Assembly (NCBI GenBank): GCA_943333125.1
Contig: CALQSB010000004.1
Location: 32,828 to 96,827 of the forward strand
Origin: Chitinophaga pinensis
GTDB taxonomy: Bacteria > Bacteroidota > Bacteroidia > Chitinophagales > Chitinophagaceae
Direction: 5' to 3'
DNA length: 64,000 bases
Below are positions 34,738-42,789 of this stretch, piece after piece. Position 1 is the stretch's first letter. Every line of letters starts with the position of its first letter. The notes under the pieces are model-generated. The model was not told the DNA's origin and ran no database searches. It saw only the letters and a program-made list of their open reading frames with translations. A program made the translations under genes and the position numbers.

Positions 34738-35799
34738 TTGAAAAAAATATTTGTCATATTGTTTCTGATGAGCGTTGTCTCAATAAATGCAGTTGTCATT
34801 GATAAGAAACCTACTCCGTTAAAATTCGAAATTCCTAAAGGCTGGCCCAAACCTCCCACTAATATTTTTGCGAAAAACAAATTAACAGAACAGGGATTTC
34901 AATTGGGCAGAAAATTATTTTATGATGGGAAACTCAGTAAAGACGTCGAAGTAAGTTGCGCCAGTTGTCATCAGCAATTTGCTGCATTTGCTAATTACGA
35001 TCATGATTTAAGCCATGGTGTAAATAATTCATTAAGCATAAGAAATGCGCCTGCATTAATTAATGTTGCATGGATGCAACAATTGCATTGGGACGGAGCA
35101 ATTAATCATATTGAGGTACAGCCACTGGCACCCATAACCGCACCCAATGAAATGGGAGAGCATCTTGATAGTGTTCTTTTGAAATTAAGAAACGATACTG
35201 CATATTTACGGATGTTTAAAGAAGCATTCGGAGATCCGGAAATCACTAGTCAGCGAATGTTAAAAGCAATTGCTCAATTTGTTGGAAGCCTCGTTTCATC
35301 CAACAGTAAATATGACAAGGTAATGAGAGGTGAAGCTGAATTTACCGATTATGAATTAAGAGGATACCATACTTTTAAATCCAATTGCGCTTCCTGCCAT
35401 AAGGAACCTTTGTTTACGGATAACAGTTTTCGTAACAACGGACAAAAACAAAATCGTCTGAATGATATCGGCCGAAAAAAAATCACCAACCGAAGTGAAG
35501 ATTCGCTGAAATTCAAAGTGCCCACATTAAGAAATATTCAGCTCACTTTTCCTTATATGCATGATGGGCATATTTATTCATTGTTTCAGGTAATTGATCA
35601 TTACACTAAAAACATTGATTCTACTCAGGCTTTTTTAGATCCTGTACTAAAAAATAAAATATCTATTTCCACTAAAGAAAAAACAGAATTAGTTTACTTT
35701 TTATATACCTTAACCGATAGTAGCTTTTTAAGCAATCCACGGTTTTCTTCCGATCATAAAATCATTATCAAAAATTCACATCATAATTATAATAAGTAG
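34738..35799 (+). CDS. Di-haem cytochrome c peroxidase (MauG/CcpA family), paralogue 2
   Basis: A 353-residue protein with a TTG start at 34738, just behind an AGGAG-like element at 34719-34724. It begins with an export segment (MKKIFVILFLMSVVSINAVV). Haem sites are CASCHQ near residue 75 and CASCHK near 220. FPYMHDGHIYSLFQVIDHYT ends the catalytic part. It is distantly similar to paralogue 1. Probably periplasmic peroxide reduction. It overlaps nothing and is followed by the flippase gene 51 bp downstream. Confidence 0.91.
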   Translation: MKKIFVILFLMSVVSINAVVIDKKPTPLKFEIPKGWPKPPTNIFAKNKLTEQGFQLGRKLFYDGKLSKDVEVSCASCHQQFAAFANYDHDLSHGVNNSLSIRNAPALINVAWMQQLHWDGAINHIEVQPLAPITAPNEMGEHLDSVLLKLRNDTAYLRMFKEAFGDPEITSQRMLKAIAQFVGSLVSSNSKYDKVMRGEAEFTDYELRGYHTFKSNCASCHKEPLFTDNSFRNNGQKQNRLNDIGRKKITNRSEDSLKFKVPTLRNIQLTFPYMHDGHIYSLFQVIDHYTKNIDSTQAFLDPVLKNKISISTKEKTELVYFLYTLTDSSFLSNPRFSSDHKIIIKNSHHNYNK

Positions 35800-35850
35800 A
35801 GAAGTGAATAAGCAAAAAAATGTAATTAAATTACACCCAAACATTTCAAT

Positions 35851-37368
35851 TTGAGCGGAATAAAAAAATTAGCCAGTCAGACTTTATGGTATGGGGTTCC
35901 AACTATTGCCTATCGTTTTTTAGGATATCTGATGAATATGACGCTGCCGTTTTTCATTGACATGCCTGAAGAAACGGCTGATCTGGTACAGGTCTATGCA
36001 ATGATTCCTTTTTTAAATGCCATATATGCTTATGGACTGGAAACTTCTTATTTTAAGTTTTCGCAAACTCATGATAAAACTAAATTATACAGTACCCTTT
36101 CACTCTCTTTATTTACATCAACCATTTTCTTCAGCATTATCCTTTGGGTTTTAAGAGGGAATATTACATCCTTGGCAAGTCTTGGAAATCATCCAGAGTA
36201 TGTTTTATGGATGATTGGAATTCTGGCTATTGACAATTTGAACACATTGCCATTTGCAAAATTGCGTCAGGAGAACAGACCGAGAATGTATGCATTTGCA
36301 AGGGTTACCGCAATTTTTACCAATATTGCTGTGGTAATTTTCTTTGTTGGAATTGTGCCGTCTATTTTAAAGAAAAACCCTGAAAGTTTTCTTTCCCATT
36401 TTTATAACCCAAAACTAGGAATAGGTTATTACCTCGTTGGAAATGTTATTGAGAACATTGTAACCCTTATCATTCTGAATAAAGAGCTAAGGCAAATCAA
36501 ATTAAAGTTCAGTTTTTCACTTTGGAAAGAAGTAATAAAATATAGTGCTCCATTAATTATTGTTGGTTTGGGTGGAATGATTAATGATGTACTCAGCAGA
36601 CTTATCTATAGACATGTGGTTGGACTTCCAGAGCAATTAGCCAATCGGGAAGCTGGAATCTTTGCGAATATTTTCAGGCTGGCGTTACTCACCACCATAA
36701 TGATTCAGGCATTCCGAATGGCAGCAGAACCTTTTTTCTTCAATCAAAGTAAAAGCGAAAATGCACAAAAAACTTATGCGAGAGTGATGAAGTTTTTTGT
36801 GATTGCCTGTTGTTTTATGTTTCTATTCATTGGATTGTTTCTGGATGTTTTCAAATGGGTATTCCTAACCTTCTCCAGTAAAAATTGGGTTGAGGGATTT
36901 CGCGCTATTCCTATTTTGGCATTAGGTAATGTTTTTCTGGGAATTTATTACAATATGAGTATCTGGTACAAATTAACCAACAAAAATACTATAGGAGCTT
37001 TGATTACGATTGCAGGTGCAATTATTACAATTGTACTCAACATTTTGCTGATTCCTAAATTTCATTATTATGGTGCTGCCATTGCCACATTCTCTTGTTA
37101 CTTTTTTATGATGATCAGCAGTTATAAGCTAGGACAAAAATATTACCCGGTTCCTTATGCGGTAAAAAAACTCACTGCATACATTGTTTTGGTTGTACTG
37201 ATTTACCTCACACACTGGGGACTAAATTCTCTAATAAAAGATCAGCTTTGGTTCTCTATTTTAAGCGCATTAACATTATTGTATTTTTTCATTCGTTTCG
37301 TTGGGAAAATTGAAGCCAGGGAATTATCAAGAATTCCTTTTATGAGTCGTTTTTATAAGGAAAAGTAG
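35851..37368 (+). CDS. Polysaccharide flippase, Wzx/MATE-like (MOP superfamily)
   Basis: A 505-residue integral membrane protein with about 12-14 transmembrane segments, starting at TTG 35851. The N-terminal segment AYRFLGYLMNMTLPFFIDM and the repeated amphipathic helices fit the polysaccharide transporter branch of the MOP superfamily. Such proteins move lipid-linked sugars across the inner membrane. There are no glycosyltransferase genes next to it, so the cargo is unknown. It could also be a lipid II flippase-like protein. Confidence 0.83.
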   Translation: MSGIKKLASQTLWYGVPTIAYRFLGYLMNMTLPFFIDMPEETADLVQVYAMIPFLNAIYAYGLETSYFKFSQTHDKTKLYSTLSLSLFTSTIFFSIILWVLRGNITSLASLGNHPEYVLWMIGILAIDNLNTLPFAKLRQENRPRMYAFARVTAIFTNIAVVIFFVGIVPSILKKNPESFLSHFYNPKLGIGYYLVGNVIENIVTLIILNKELRQIKLKFSFSLWKEVIKYSAPLIIVGLGGMINDVLSRLIYRHVVGLPEQLANREAGIFANIFRLALLTTIMIQAFRMAAEPFFFNQSKSENAQKTYARVMKFFVIACCFMFLFIGLFLDVFKWVFLTFSSKNWVEGFRAIPILALGNVFLGIYYNMSIWYKLTNKNTIGALITIAGAIITIVLNILLIPKFHYYGAAIATFSCYFFMMISSYKLGQKYYPVPYAVKKLTAYIVLVVLIYLTHWGLNSLIKDQLWFSILSALTLLYFFIRFVGKIEARELSRIPFMSRFYKEK

Positions 37369-37411
37369 AGCTGGATAGAGAAGGATACTGGATACTGGAT
37401 AATACGGTACT

Positions 37412-37447
37412 TTTCATCAATGTCCCTTTCAGGAGACATTGATGAAA
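37412..37447. repeat. Perfect 13-bp inverted repeat
   Basis: TTTCATCAATGTC (37412-37424) pairs exactly with GACATTGATGAAA (37435-37447) across a 10-base loop. No T-run follows on either strand, so it is not a standard intrinsic terminator. A related sequence lies at 23876-23905. Confidence 0.85.
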
Positions 37448-37463
37448 TAATTTGTGACAAAAA

Positions 37464-37503
37464 ACCTCACCCCCCAACCCCTCTCCTGAAGGCAGAGGGG
37501 AGC
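37464..37503. repeat. C-rich palindromic intergenic repeat
   Basis: CCCCTCT (37478-37484) pairs with AGAGGGG (37494-37500), preceded by a CCTCACCCCCCAA run. Its base composition is far more G+C-rich than the surroundings. The motif resembles small palindromic repeats scattered in many bacterial intergenic regions (from memory). Confidence 0.7.
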
Positions 37504-37610
37504 AATAAAAATTAAACTTGAATCTTTGTGCTTAGAAAAGATGGGAAATTGCGACCTTGCTCCTTTGCGAGCTTTGCGTGAAACCATTTTTTAACTTCAC
37601 ATTACTGCAT

Positions 37611-37673
37611 AAAAAAAGGGCCAAGATAGAAATTTAGCCCCGCTTTAAAATCCAATATCCTATGAAAAACCGA
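37611..37673. repeat. Three-copy structured intergenic element, copy 2
   Basis: The core is AAAAAAAGGGCCAAGAT, a weaker hairpin partner ATTTAGCCCC, the invariant block and ATGAAAAACCGA (ATG at 37662). The minus strand reads as hairpin plus T-run. Similarity to copy 3 continues about 45 bp past the ATG. On the minus strand TATTTTTG, a good -7 box, lies just upstream of the block. Confidence 0.85.
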
Positions 37674-37862
37674 TGCAAAAATAATAACCTTTTTTCATTG
37701 TGGAAGCTATTCTGCTTGCTAGGAATAGAGGTTATGTTCGCTTTTGGGTGACTAAATATCCAGGTTTATCTGGCTTATCTAGCTATTTCAACCCCATCCA
37801 CCCATTCGCGCCTTTTTCTAAAAATTTTCGACATTAAACTTTAAACTTTAAACATTTCCCCC

Positions 37863-37870
37863 TACCTTTG
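37863..37870 (+). promoter_or_regulatory. Candidate -7 box (TACCTTTG) of rplS
   Basis: TACCTTTG exactly fits TAnnTTTG and lies 22 bp before the rplS ATG. The position 19 bp upstream reads TTTA rather than TTTG, so the -33 box is weak. Confidence 0.45.
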
Positions 37871-37892
37871 CCGTCCGTTAAAAACATAGAAT

Positions 37893-38258
37893 ATGAACGC
37901 AGTAGATTTTGTACATGAGCAATTGACCAAACAGGCAACGCTTCCATCGTTTAAGGCAGGTGACAATATCACCGTAAATTATAAAATCCAGGAAGGAAAC
38001 AAAGAGCGTATTCAGAGTTTCAAAGGAGACGTGATTAAGCGTCAGGGTACTGGTTCAACAGCAACATTCACCGTTCGTAAGATCAGTGATGGAGTTGGAG
38101 TAGAAAGACTTTTCCCTTTCCATTCGCCAAACATCGAAAGCGTAGTTTTAAACAAAGTTGGCCGTGTAAGACGTGCTAAATTGTTTTTCCTTCGTGAAAG
38201 AAGCGGAAAAAGTGCTCGTATTAAAGAAAAAAGAATGGCTGTTGCTGCAAAAAAATAA
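37893..38258 (+). CDS. rplS: Large-subunit ribosomal protein bL19
   Basis: A 121-residue protein. It has the bL19 pattern: FKAGDNITVNYKIQEGNKER, FKGDVIKRQGTGSTATFTVR, and VERLFPFHSPNIESV ahead of the basic C-terminus RRAKLFFLRERSGKSARIKE. It lies at the interface of the two ribosomal subunits. Monocistronic by appearance: its own -7 box is upstream and a strong terminator follows. Confidence 0.98.
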   Translation: MNAVDFVHEQLTKQATLPSFKAGDNITVNYKIQEGNKERIQSFKGDVIKRQGTGSTATFTVRKISDGVGVERLFPFHSPNIESVVLNKVGRVRRAKLFFLRERSGKSARIKEKRMAVAAKK

Positions 38259-38280
38259 GCAACTGTTATACCTTATATTA

Positions 38281-38310
38281 AAAGCGAAAGTCATTGATTT
38301 TCGCTTTTTT
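38281..38310 (+). terminator. Intrinsic terminator after rplS
   Basis: AAAGCGAAA (38281-38289) pairs with TTTCGCTTT (38298-38306) around an 8-base loop, and four more T residues follow. It lies 22 bp behind the rplS stop. Confidence 0.88.
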
Positions 38311-38408
38311 AATGGGATGATCCGTTTTGTCTTAATCATAACAACAAAATTGACTTTTTAATCCCTTTTCCATTTTTATTGCATTAACTTTGACTAAATT
38401 TTTTAATT

Positions 38409-38621
38409 ATGTTATTTACTTACATGAACACTATTTTCCTTGCAATGCCAGGATTTACCGAGATGTTGCCAATTTTACTGATTGCCTTGTTGATTTTTGG
38501 AGGTAAAAAAATCCCTGAATTAATGAAAGGATTAGGGTCAGGAATTCGTGAATTCAACGATGCAAAGAATAATGTAAAAAAGGAAATCCAGGACAGTGTA
38601 AATGAGAAAGACGCGAAATAA
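38409..38621 (+). CDS. tatA: Twin-arginine translocase subunit TatA/TatE
   Basis: A 70-residue protein with one transmembrane helix ([12 protein letters not shown]), the glycine hinge [14 protein letters not shown] and an amphipathic helix ending in charged residues. ATG at 38424 ([10 protein letters not shown]) is an equally good start. TatA forms the pore for folded proteins; tatC is not in the window. TAACTTTG at 38385-38392 fits the -7 consensus. The BBE-type flavoprotein at 41361 has a Tat-like leader and could be a substrate. Confidence 0.9.
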   Translation: MLFTYMNTIFLAMPGFTEMLPILLIALLIFGGKKIPELMKGLGSGIREFNDAKNNVKKEIQDSVNEKDAK

Positions 38622-38722
38622 GCAGTCTCTCCCCATCATATATTTTTCATACCGGCCGAGGTGTGTGCTGCTACTCATTAATATCGTAGTTGCCCGCTTC
38701 GGCTGATTTATTAAAAGTAATC

Positions 38723-40168
38723 ATGTTTTCTTTTACCAATATAGAACAATACCATCTTGATTTAAAACATCAAAAGACAAGTTGTAAAGCTGCCGTACAA
38801 TTTTATCTTGACTCCATTGCCAGTCAAAACCATTTAAATGCTTTTGTAGAAGTATATGCTGAGGAAGCCGTAAATCGTGCTTTAGAGCTGGATAACTTCA
38901 GATTAGAAGGGAAGCTGATTAAAAGACTCCACGGTGTTGTAATTGCTTTAAAAGATGTAATCTGTTATAAAGACCACAAGGTAACTGCTGCTTCAAAAAT
39001 ATTGAATGGTTTTGTTTCTATGTATCACGCTTCTGTTGTGCAATATCTTTTAGATGAAGAGGCTATTATCATCGGTACTTGTAATTGTGATGAGTTTGCT
39101 ATGGGCAGCAGTAATGAAAATTCAAATTATGGGATTGTATTAAACCCGATTGACAATACAAAAGTGCCTGGTGGCTCTTCGGGAGGCAGTGCTGTTGCCG
39201 TGAAAGCTAATATGTGCATGATCAGCCTCGGCAGTGATACCGGAGGCTCTGTTCGACAACCTGCCGATTTCTGTGGAATTGTAGGATTAAAACCTGGATA
39301 TGGTTCGGTTTCCCGTTATGGCCTCATTGCTTTTGCCTCTTCTTTTGATCAGATTGGAATTTTCGGAAATAATATAAAGGATGTTACCCTTATTCTCGAA
39401 ATAATCAGCAAGACTGATGAATACGACAGCACAATGAATCAAAAACAATCACTTGAAAATATTTCTCAGCATCTGGAAGTGAAGGCTAAAAAAAATTACA
39501 GGATTGCTTTTTTTAAAGAAGTAATGAATCATCCTATGCTGGATTTTGAAATAAAAAATCAAATCAAAAACCAATTGGATGCCCTTAAAATTGAAGGTTG
39601 CATTGTTGAAGAGATTGATTTTGATTTACTGGATTATGTAGTGCCCACTTATTATATTCTTACCGCAGCAGAAGCCAGCAGTAATTTATCCAGATATGAC
39701 GGCGTCCGATATGGACATCAGACTCTCGAAAAAACAAACAGCCTTAACGAGTATTATGTAAAAAACAGAAGCGAAGGATTTGGCAAAGAAGTTAAGAGAA
39801 GAATTATGCTGGGAAATTTTGTATTAAGCAGTGGCTATATGGATGCTTATTTTACAAAAGCCCAACAAGTAAGAACGTTATTAATTGAAAAAACTGCAGC
39901 CGTTTTCAAAAACTACGATGTTATTGTTATGCCAACAAGCCCTGCTACAGCATTTAAGCTGAATGAAAAAAAGAAAGACCCGGTTGAAATGTATCTCGCT
40001 GATATCTTCACTGTTTTTGCAAATCTTACGGGTATCCCTGCCATATCCATTCCTTTATTTAACCACAGCAATGGAATGCCTTTTGGATTACAGCTACTTT
40101 CAAAAAAAGAAAATGAATTAACCTTGCTGCAATTTGCACAACAACTGAGTACACAAAATAAAAATTGA
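38723..40168 (+). CDS. gatA: Glutamyl/aspartyl-tRNA amidotransferase subunit A
   Basis: A 481-residue amidase starting at ATG 38723 (MFSFTNIEQYHLDLKHQ). The Ser-cisSer-Lys triad is visible: Lys in VIALKDVICYK, and serines in VPGGSSGGSAVAV and GSDTGGSVRQPADFCG. It releases ammonia from glutamine for transamidation of mischarged tRNA with GatB and GatC, which are not in the window. Its TGA stop overlaps the TTG start of the next gene by two bases, indicating translational coupling. Confidence 0.94.
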   Translation: MFSFTNIEQYHLDLKHQKTSCKAAVQFYLDSIASQNHLNAFVEVYAEEAVNRALELDNFRLEGKLIKRLHGVVIALKDVICYKDHKVTAASKILNGFVSMYHASVVQYLLDEEAIIIGTCNCDEFAMGSSNENSNYGIVLNPIDNTKVPGGSSGGSAVAVKANMCMISLGSDTGGSVRQPADFCGIVGLKPGYGSVSRYGLIAFASSFDQIGIFGNNIKDVTLILEIISKTDEYDSTMNQKQSLENISQHLEVKAKKNYRIAFFKEVMNHPMLDFEIKNQIKNQLDALKIEGCIVEEIDFDLLDYVVPTYYILTAAEASSNLSRYDGVRYGHQTLEKTNSLNEYYVKNRSEGFGKEVKRRIMLGNFVLSSGYMDAYFTKAQQVRTLLIEKTAAVFKNYDVIVMPTSPATAFKLNEKKKDPVEMYLADIFTVFANLTGIPAISIPLFNHSNGMPFGLQLLSKKENELTLLQFAQQLSTQNKN

Positions 40169-41358
40169 AAACCAGTAATCAATTGAAGAATATTTTTTTC
40201 ATACTTATTTTTATTTTGCTTTTGAATGCAGCAAAAGCAAATAATTATTTCTGTGTTTCTGAGCCCACTATTTTAATAAATATACAGGACACTTCTAAAG
40301 ACGAAGAAATTATTGAAGACAGTTTAATCAACGAAGTAATTAAAAGTAAATCAGAGCCACAAAAAGAAAAAGTGCAATACCTGAGCCAGTTAACACGATA
40401 CGGATTTAAAAATCTTTTTACTCAGTTTAATTATAATCCTTCGCTCCCCTATTCTTCACAGGTAAATCCAAATGCAGAATTATATATGCAGGATTACTTG
40501 AGAACACACCAGCAATATTTATTAAAAATGAAGCTGTGGGCCATTCCTTATTTTAATCTCATTGATAATATTTTTACTCAATACGGATTGCCTAGAGAAT
40601 TAAAATATCTGGCGGTAATTGAAAGTAGTTTGCAAACCGGCGCTACCAGCTGGGTTGGAGCTGCAGGACCCTGGCAATTTATGCCTGAAACAGCAAGAAG
40701 ATATGGACTAAAAGTTGACCGACAAAATGATGAGAGAAGAGATTATTTTAAAAGCACTCATGCTGCTGCACATTTTCTTTTAACATTATACAGTATTTTT
40801 CACGACTGGCTTTTAGTTATTGCAGCATATAACGGTGGCGCTGAAAGGGTTAATTCCGCTATCAAACAAAGTGGCAGTAAGGATTTCTGGACCTTGCAAT
40901 ATCACCTTCCGCAGGAAAGCAGAAATCATGTAAAGAAATTCATTGCTACACATTTTATCATGGAAAACAATTCAACTGTAATATCCAATGACAATAAATC
41001 CATCAGTCAGGATCCCTTAAATCCTTATGATAATAAATCTAAATTGTCAAATATTGAAAAAGAAAATGCTGCTACACAAACCATTTCGGGAAAATATATT
41101 TCCAAGATTATTGCAAAGAACCTTTCTATGGAAATGAATGTGTTTAATAATTATAATCCTGACTTTGACAGCAGAATTTCTCAAAATGGTCAGTTTGACC
41201 TGAGATTACCTAAAGAAAAAATGGAACTTTTTATTGCTATAAAATATCAGATTCTTAATGAATGTGTGGAGTTAATGCTAGGCGACAATGAAGTGCCTGT
41301 TTCAAAAACAACCTATCCTTCCACTCCGCATTCAAAAAATAAAAAAACAAATCATTAA
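40165..41358 (+). CDS. MltD-like lytic transglycosylase
   Basis: A 397-residue exported enzyme, TTG start at 40165 overlapping the gatA stop. The signal region is NIFFILIFILLLNAAKA. The SLT domain has the catalytic Glu in YLAVIESSLQTGATSWVGA, followed by GPWQFMPETARRYGLKVD and AAYNGGAERVN. It cuts glycan strands to anhydromuropeptides. No LysM repeats are seen at the C-terminus, unlike E. coli MltD; an unassigned ~100-residue tail replaces them. Confidence 0.9.
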   Translation: MKTSNQLKNIFFILIFILLLNAAKANNYFCVSEPTILINIQDTSKDEEIIEDSLINEVIKSKSEPQKEKVQYLSQLTRYGFKNLFTQFNYNPSLPYSSQVNPNAELYMQDYLRTHQQYLLKMKLWAIPYFNLIDNIFTQYGLPRELKYLAVIESSLQTGATSWVGAAGPWQFMPETARRYGLKVDRQNDERRDYFKSTHAAAHFLLTLYSIFHDWLLVIAAYNGGAERVNSAIKQSGSKDFWTLQYHLPQESRNHVKKFIATHFIMENNSTVISNDNKSISQDPLNPYDNKSKLSNIEKENAATQTISGKYISKIIAKNLSMEMNVFNNYNPDFDSRISQNGQFDLRLPKEKMELFIAIKYQILNECVELMLGDNEVPVSKTTYPSTPHSKNKKTNH

Positions 41359-41360
41359 TT

Positions 41361-42761
41361 TCAACCCAGACTTTGTTCATAACGGAAAAGGTTATCAGGG
41401 TCGAATTTTCTTTTTACCGATTGCAAGCGTACATAATTTTTTGAATAATAATATTCTTTCCATTCTTTAAAATTGATATCGGGATAATTTCTGTACTGCG
41501 CTTTTATGCCATGATTAATAAATACTTCCTGAACTTGCTGGAAGCGTTGCAATAATTTCTTTTCCTGAGCGGGTTGCTCCCAGTAGGTTTGCAATTCGGA
41601 GAAATAAATATAGTCGCGATGAGGAAAAGAAGATGCTGTTTCAAATTCCTTATTCAATATTTTACCCCCCAAAGCATTTACCTGATAAATCATTCCAGGG
41701 GTATTAACAACAAGTTCCATCGCCTTTTCAATACAACCCGAAATTTCAGAAAAGTCTTTGTATAAACCAGCTGAAGCATTTTTAAAATATAAAGGATATT
41801 GACGGCCATAATAGTTTTTCAATGCCGAAGCAAGTGGTTGTCTTACACTGTTCGTGGATTTATCGCTGACCGATTTCAATTCATCAATGACTTGTTGCAA
41901 TTGAGGTGTGTGCTTTCCGGCGTTGGTAATTAGGATATACAAAGTCTTATGGTTCAGCACGAATGCACTGAAGCAGGATACCGGCAATCTGCCACAGATG
42001 GCGAACCATTTTTCAAGAATGGCTTTGGCAAAAACTGTATTTACATTAAAAGACCTGAATTTAAAACTCTGCATCGTTTGAGGCGCATCATGTAATTTAA
42101 AAGTAAGTGAAGTAACCACACCAAAATTTCCGTTGTTCCCTCCTTTACAGGCCCACAATAATTCATTATCGTTATCAGATGTTCTGATATTTCCATTTCC
42201 ATCAACCATAGTAACAGATTGCAGACTATCACAGGTTAATCCAAATTTACGTGCCAGCAAACCATAACCACCACCAAGCGTAAGACCACCTATACCCACT
42301 CCTGCACAAGATCCACCTGGTATGATTTTATTTTTAGGGAGTAAAACATTATACAGCATAGCCAGTGTACATGCCGGACCAACACGTATTGTATTTTCAT
42401 CAAGCCATTCTATTTTATTAAGTGCCGATAAATTAATTACCATTCCATTGTTGTTGCAGGAAAATCCTTCCATACAATGACCTCCACTTTTAACAGCTAC
42501 GGGTAGACTTTTTTTTATGGCGAGTGTTATGGCTTCTGAAACGCCTTTCTCATTATTACATCTTGCAATGATTTCGGGATATTTATCAATGCGTTTATTA
42601 AATCCTTTTCTCAGTAATTCATATTCTGCATCTCCTTTTTTAAAATAAGTAACATTCGCATTTTCAGCAAATGGATTGTTGCTAATCAGCCAATTCATGG
42701 GTCGGGCTAATAAACCCAGTGGACTAATCAAGGCCAGTTGGAGAAATTTTTTTCTATGCAT
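41361..42761 (-). CDS. FAD-dependent oxidoreductase, BBE family, probably bicovalent flavin
   Basis: A 466-residue flavoprotein. A leader with MHRKKFLQLAL (Tat-like, RK instead of RR) precedes the PCMH-type FAD domain. The His in KSGGHCMEGFSCN and the Cys in GGSCAGVGIGGLTLGGGYG sit where His and Cys bind FAD covalently in berberine-bridge and sugar oxidases. The BBE C-terminal segment is YRNYPDINFKEWKEYYY. Substrates of the family are sugars and alkaloids; which one is used here is unknown. Convergent with the transglycosylase, two bases apart. Confidence 0.87.
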   Translation of the reverse strand: MHRKKFLQLALISPLGLLARPMNWLISNNPFAENANVTYFKKGDAEYELLRKGFNKRIDKYPEIIARCNNEKGVSEAITLAIKKSLPVAVKSGGHCMEGFSCNNNGMVINLSALNKIEWLDENTIRVGPACTLAMLYNVLLPKNKIIPGGSCAGVGIGGLTLGGGYGLLARKFGLTCDSLQSVTMVDGNGNIRTSDNDNELLWACKGGNNGNFGVVTSLTFKLHDAPQTMQSFKFRSFNVNTVFAKAILEKWFAICGRLPVSCFSAFVLNHKTLYILITNAGKHTPQLQQVIDELKSVSDKSTNSVRQPLASALKNYYGRQYPLYFKNASAGLYKDFSEISGCIEKAMELVVNTPGMIYQVNALGGKILNKEFETASSFPHRDYIYFSELQTYWEQPAQEKKLLQRFQQVQEVFINHGIKAQYRNYPDINFKEWKEYYYSKNYVRLQSVKRKFDPDNLFRYEQSLG

Positions 42762-42789
42762 GGGAAACCAAAATTTATAGTAAAAGAAA

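Larger units (their letters stand above)
37369..37892. other. Repeat-rich intergenic region flippase to rplS
   Basis: This 524-bp gene-free stretch holds a 13-bp hairpin (37412-37447), a C-rich palindromic repeat (37464-37503), a degenerate stretch of the CTTTGTG/CTTTGCG kind (about 37521-37586), copy 2 of the three-copy element (37611-37673) with its extension to about 37748, and a candidate -7 box at 37863-37870. It is the densest collection of repeats in the window. Confidence 0.8.
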
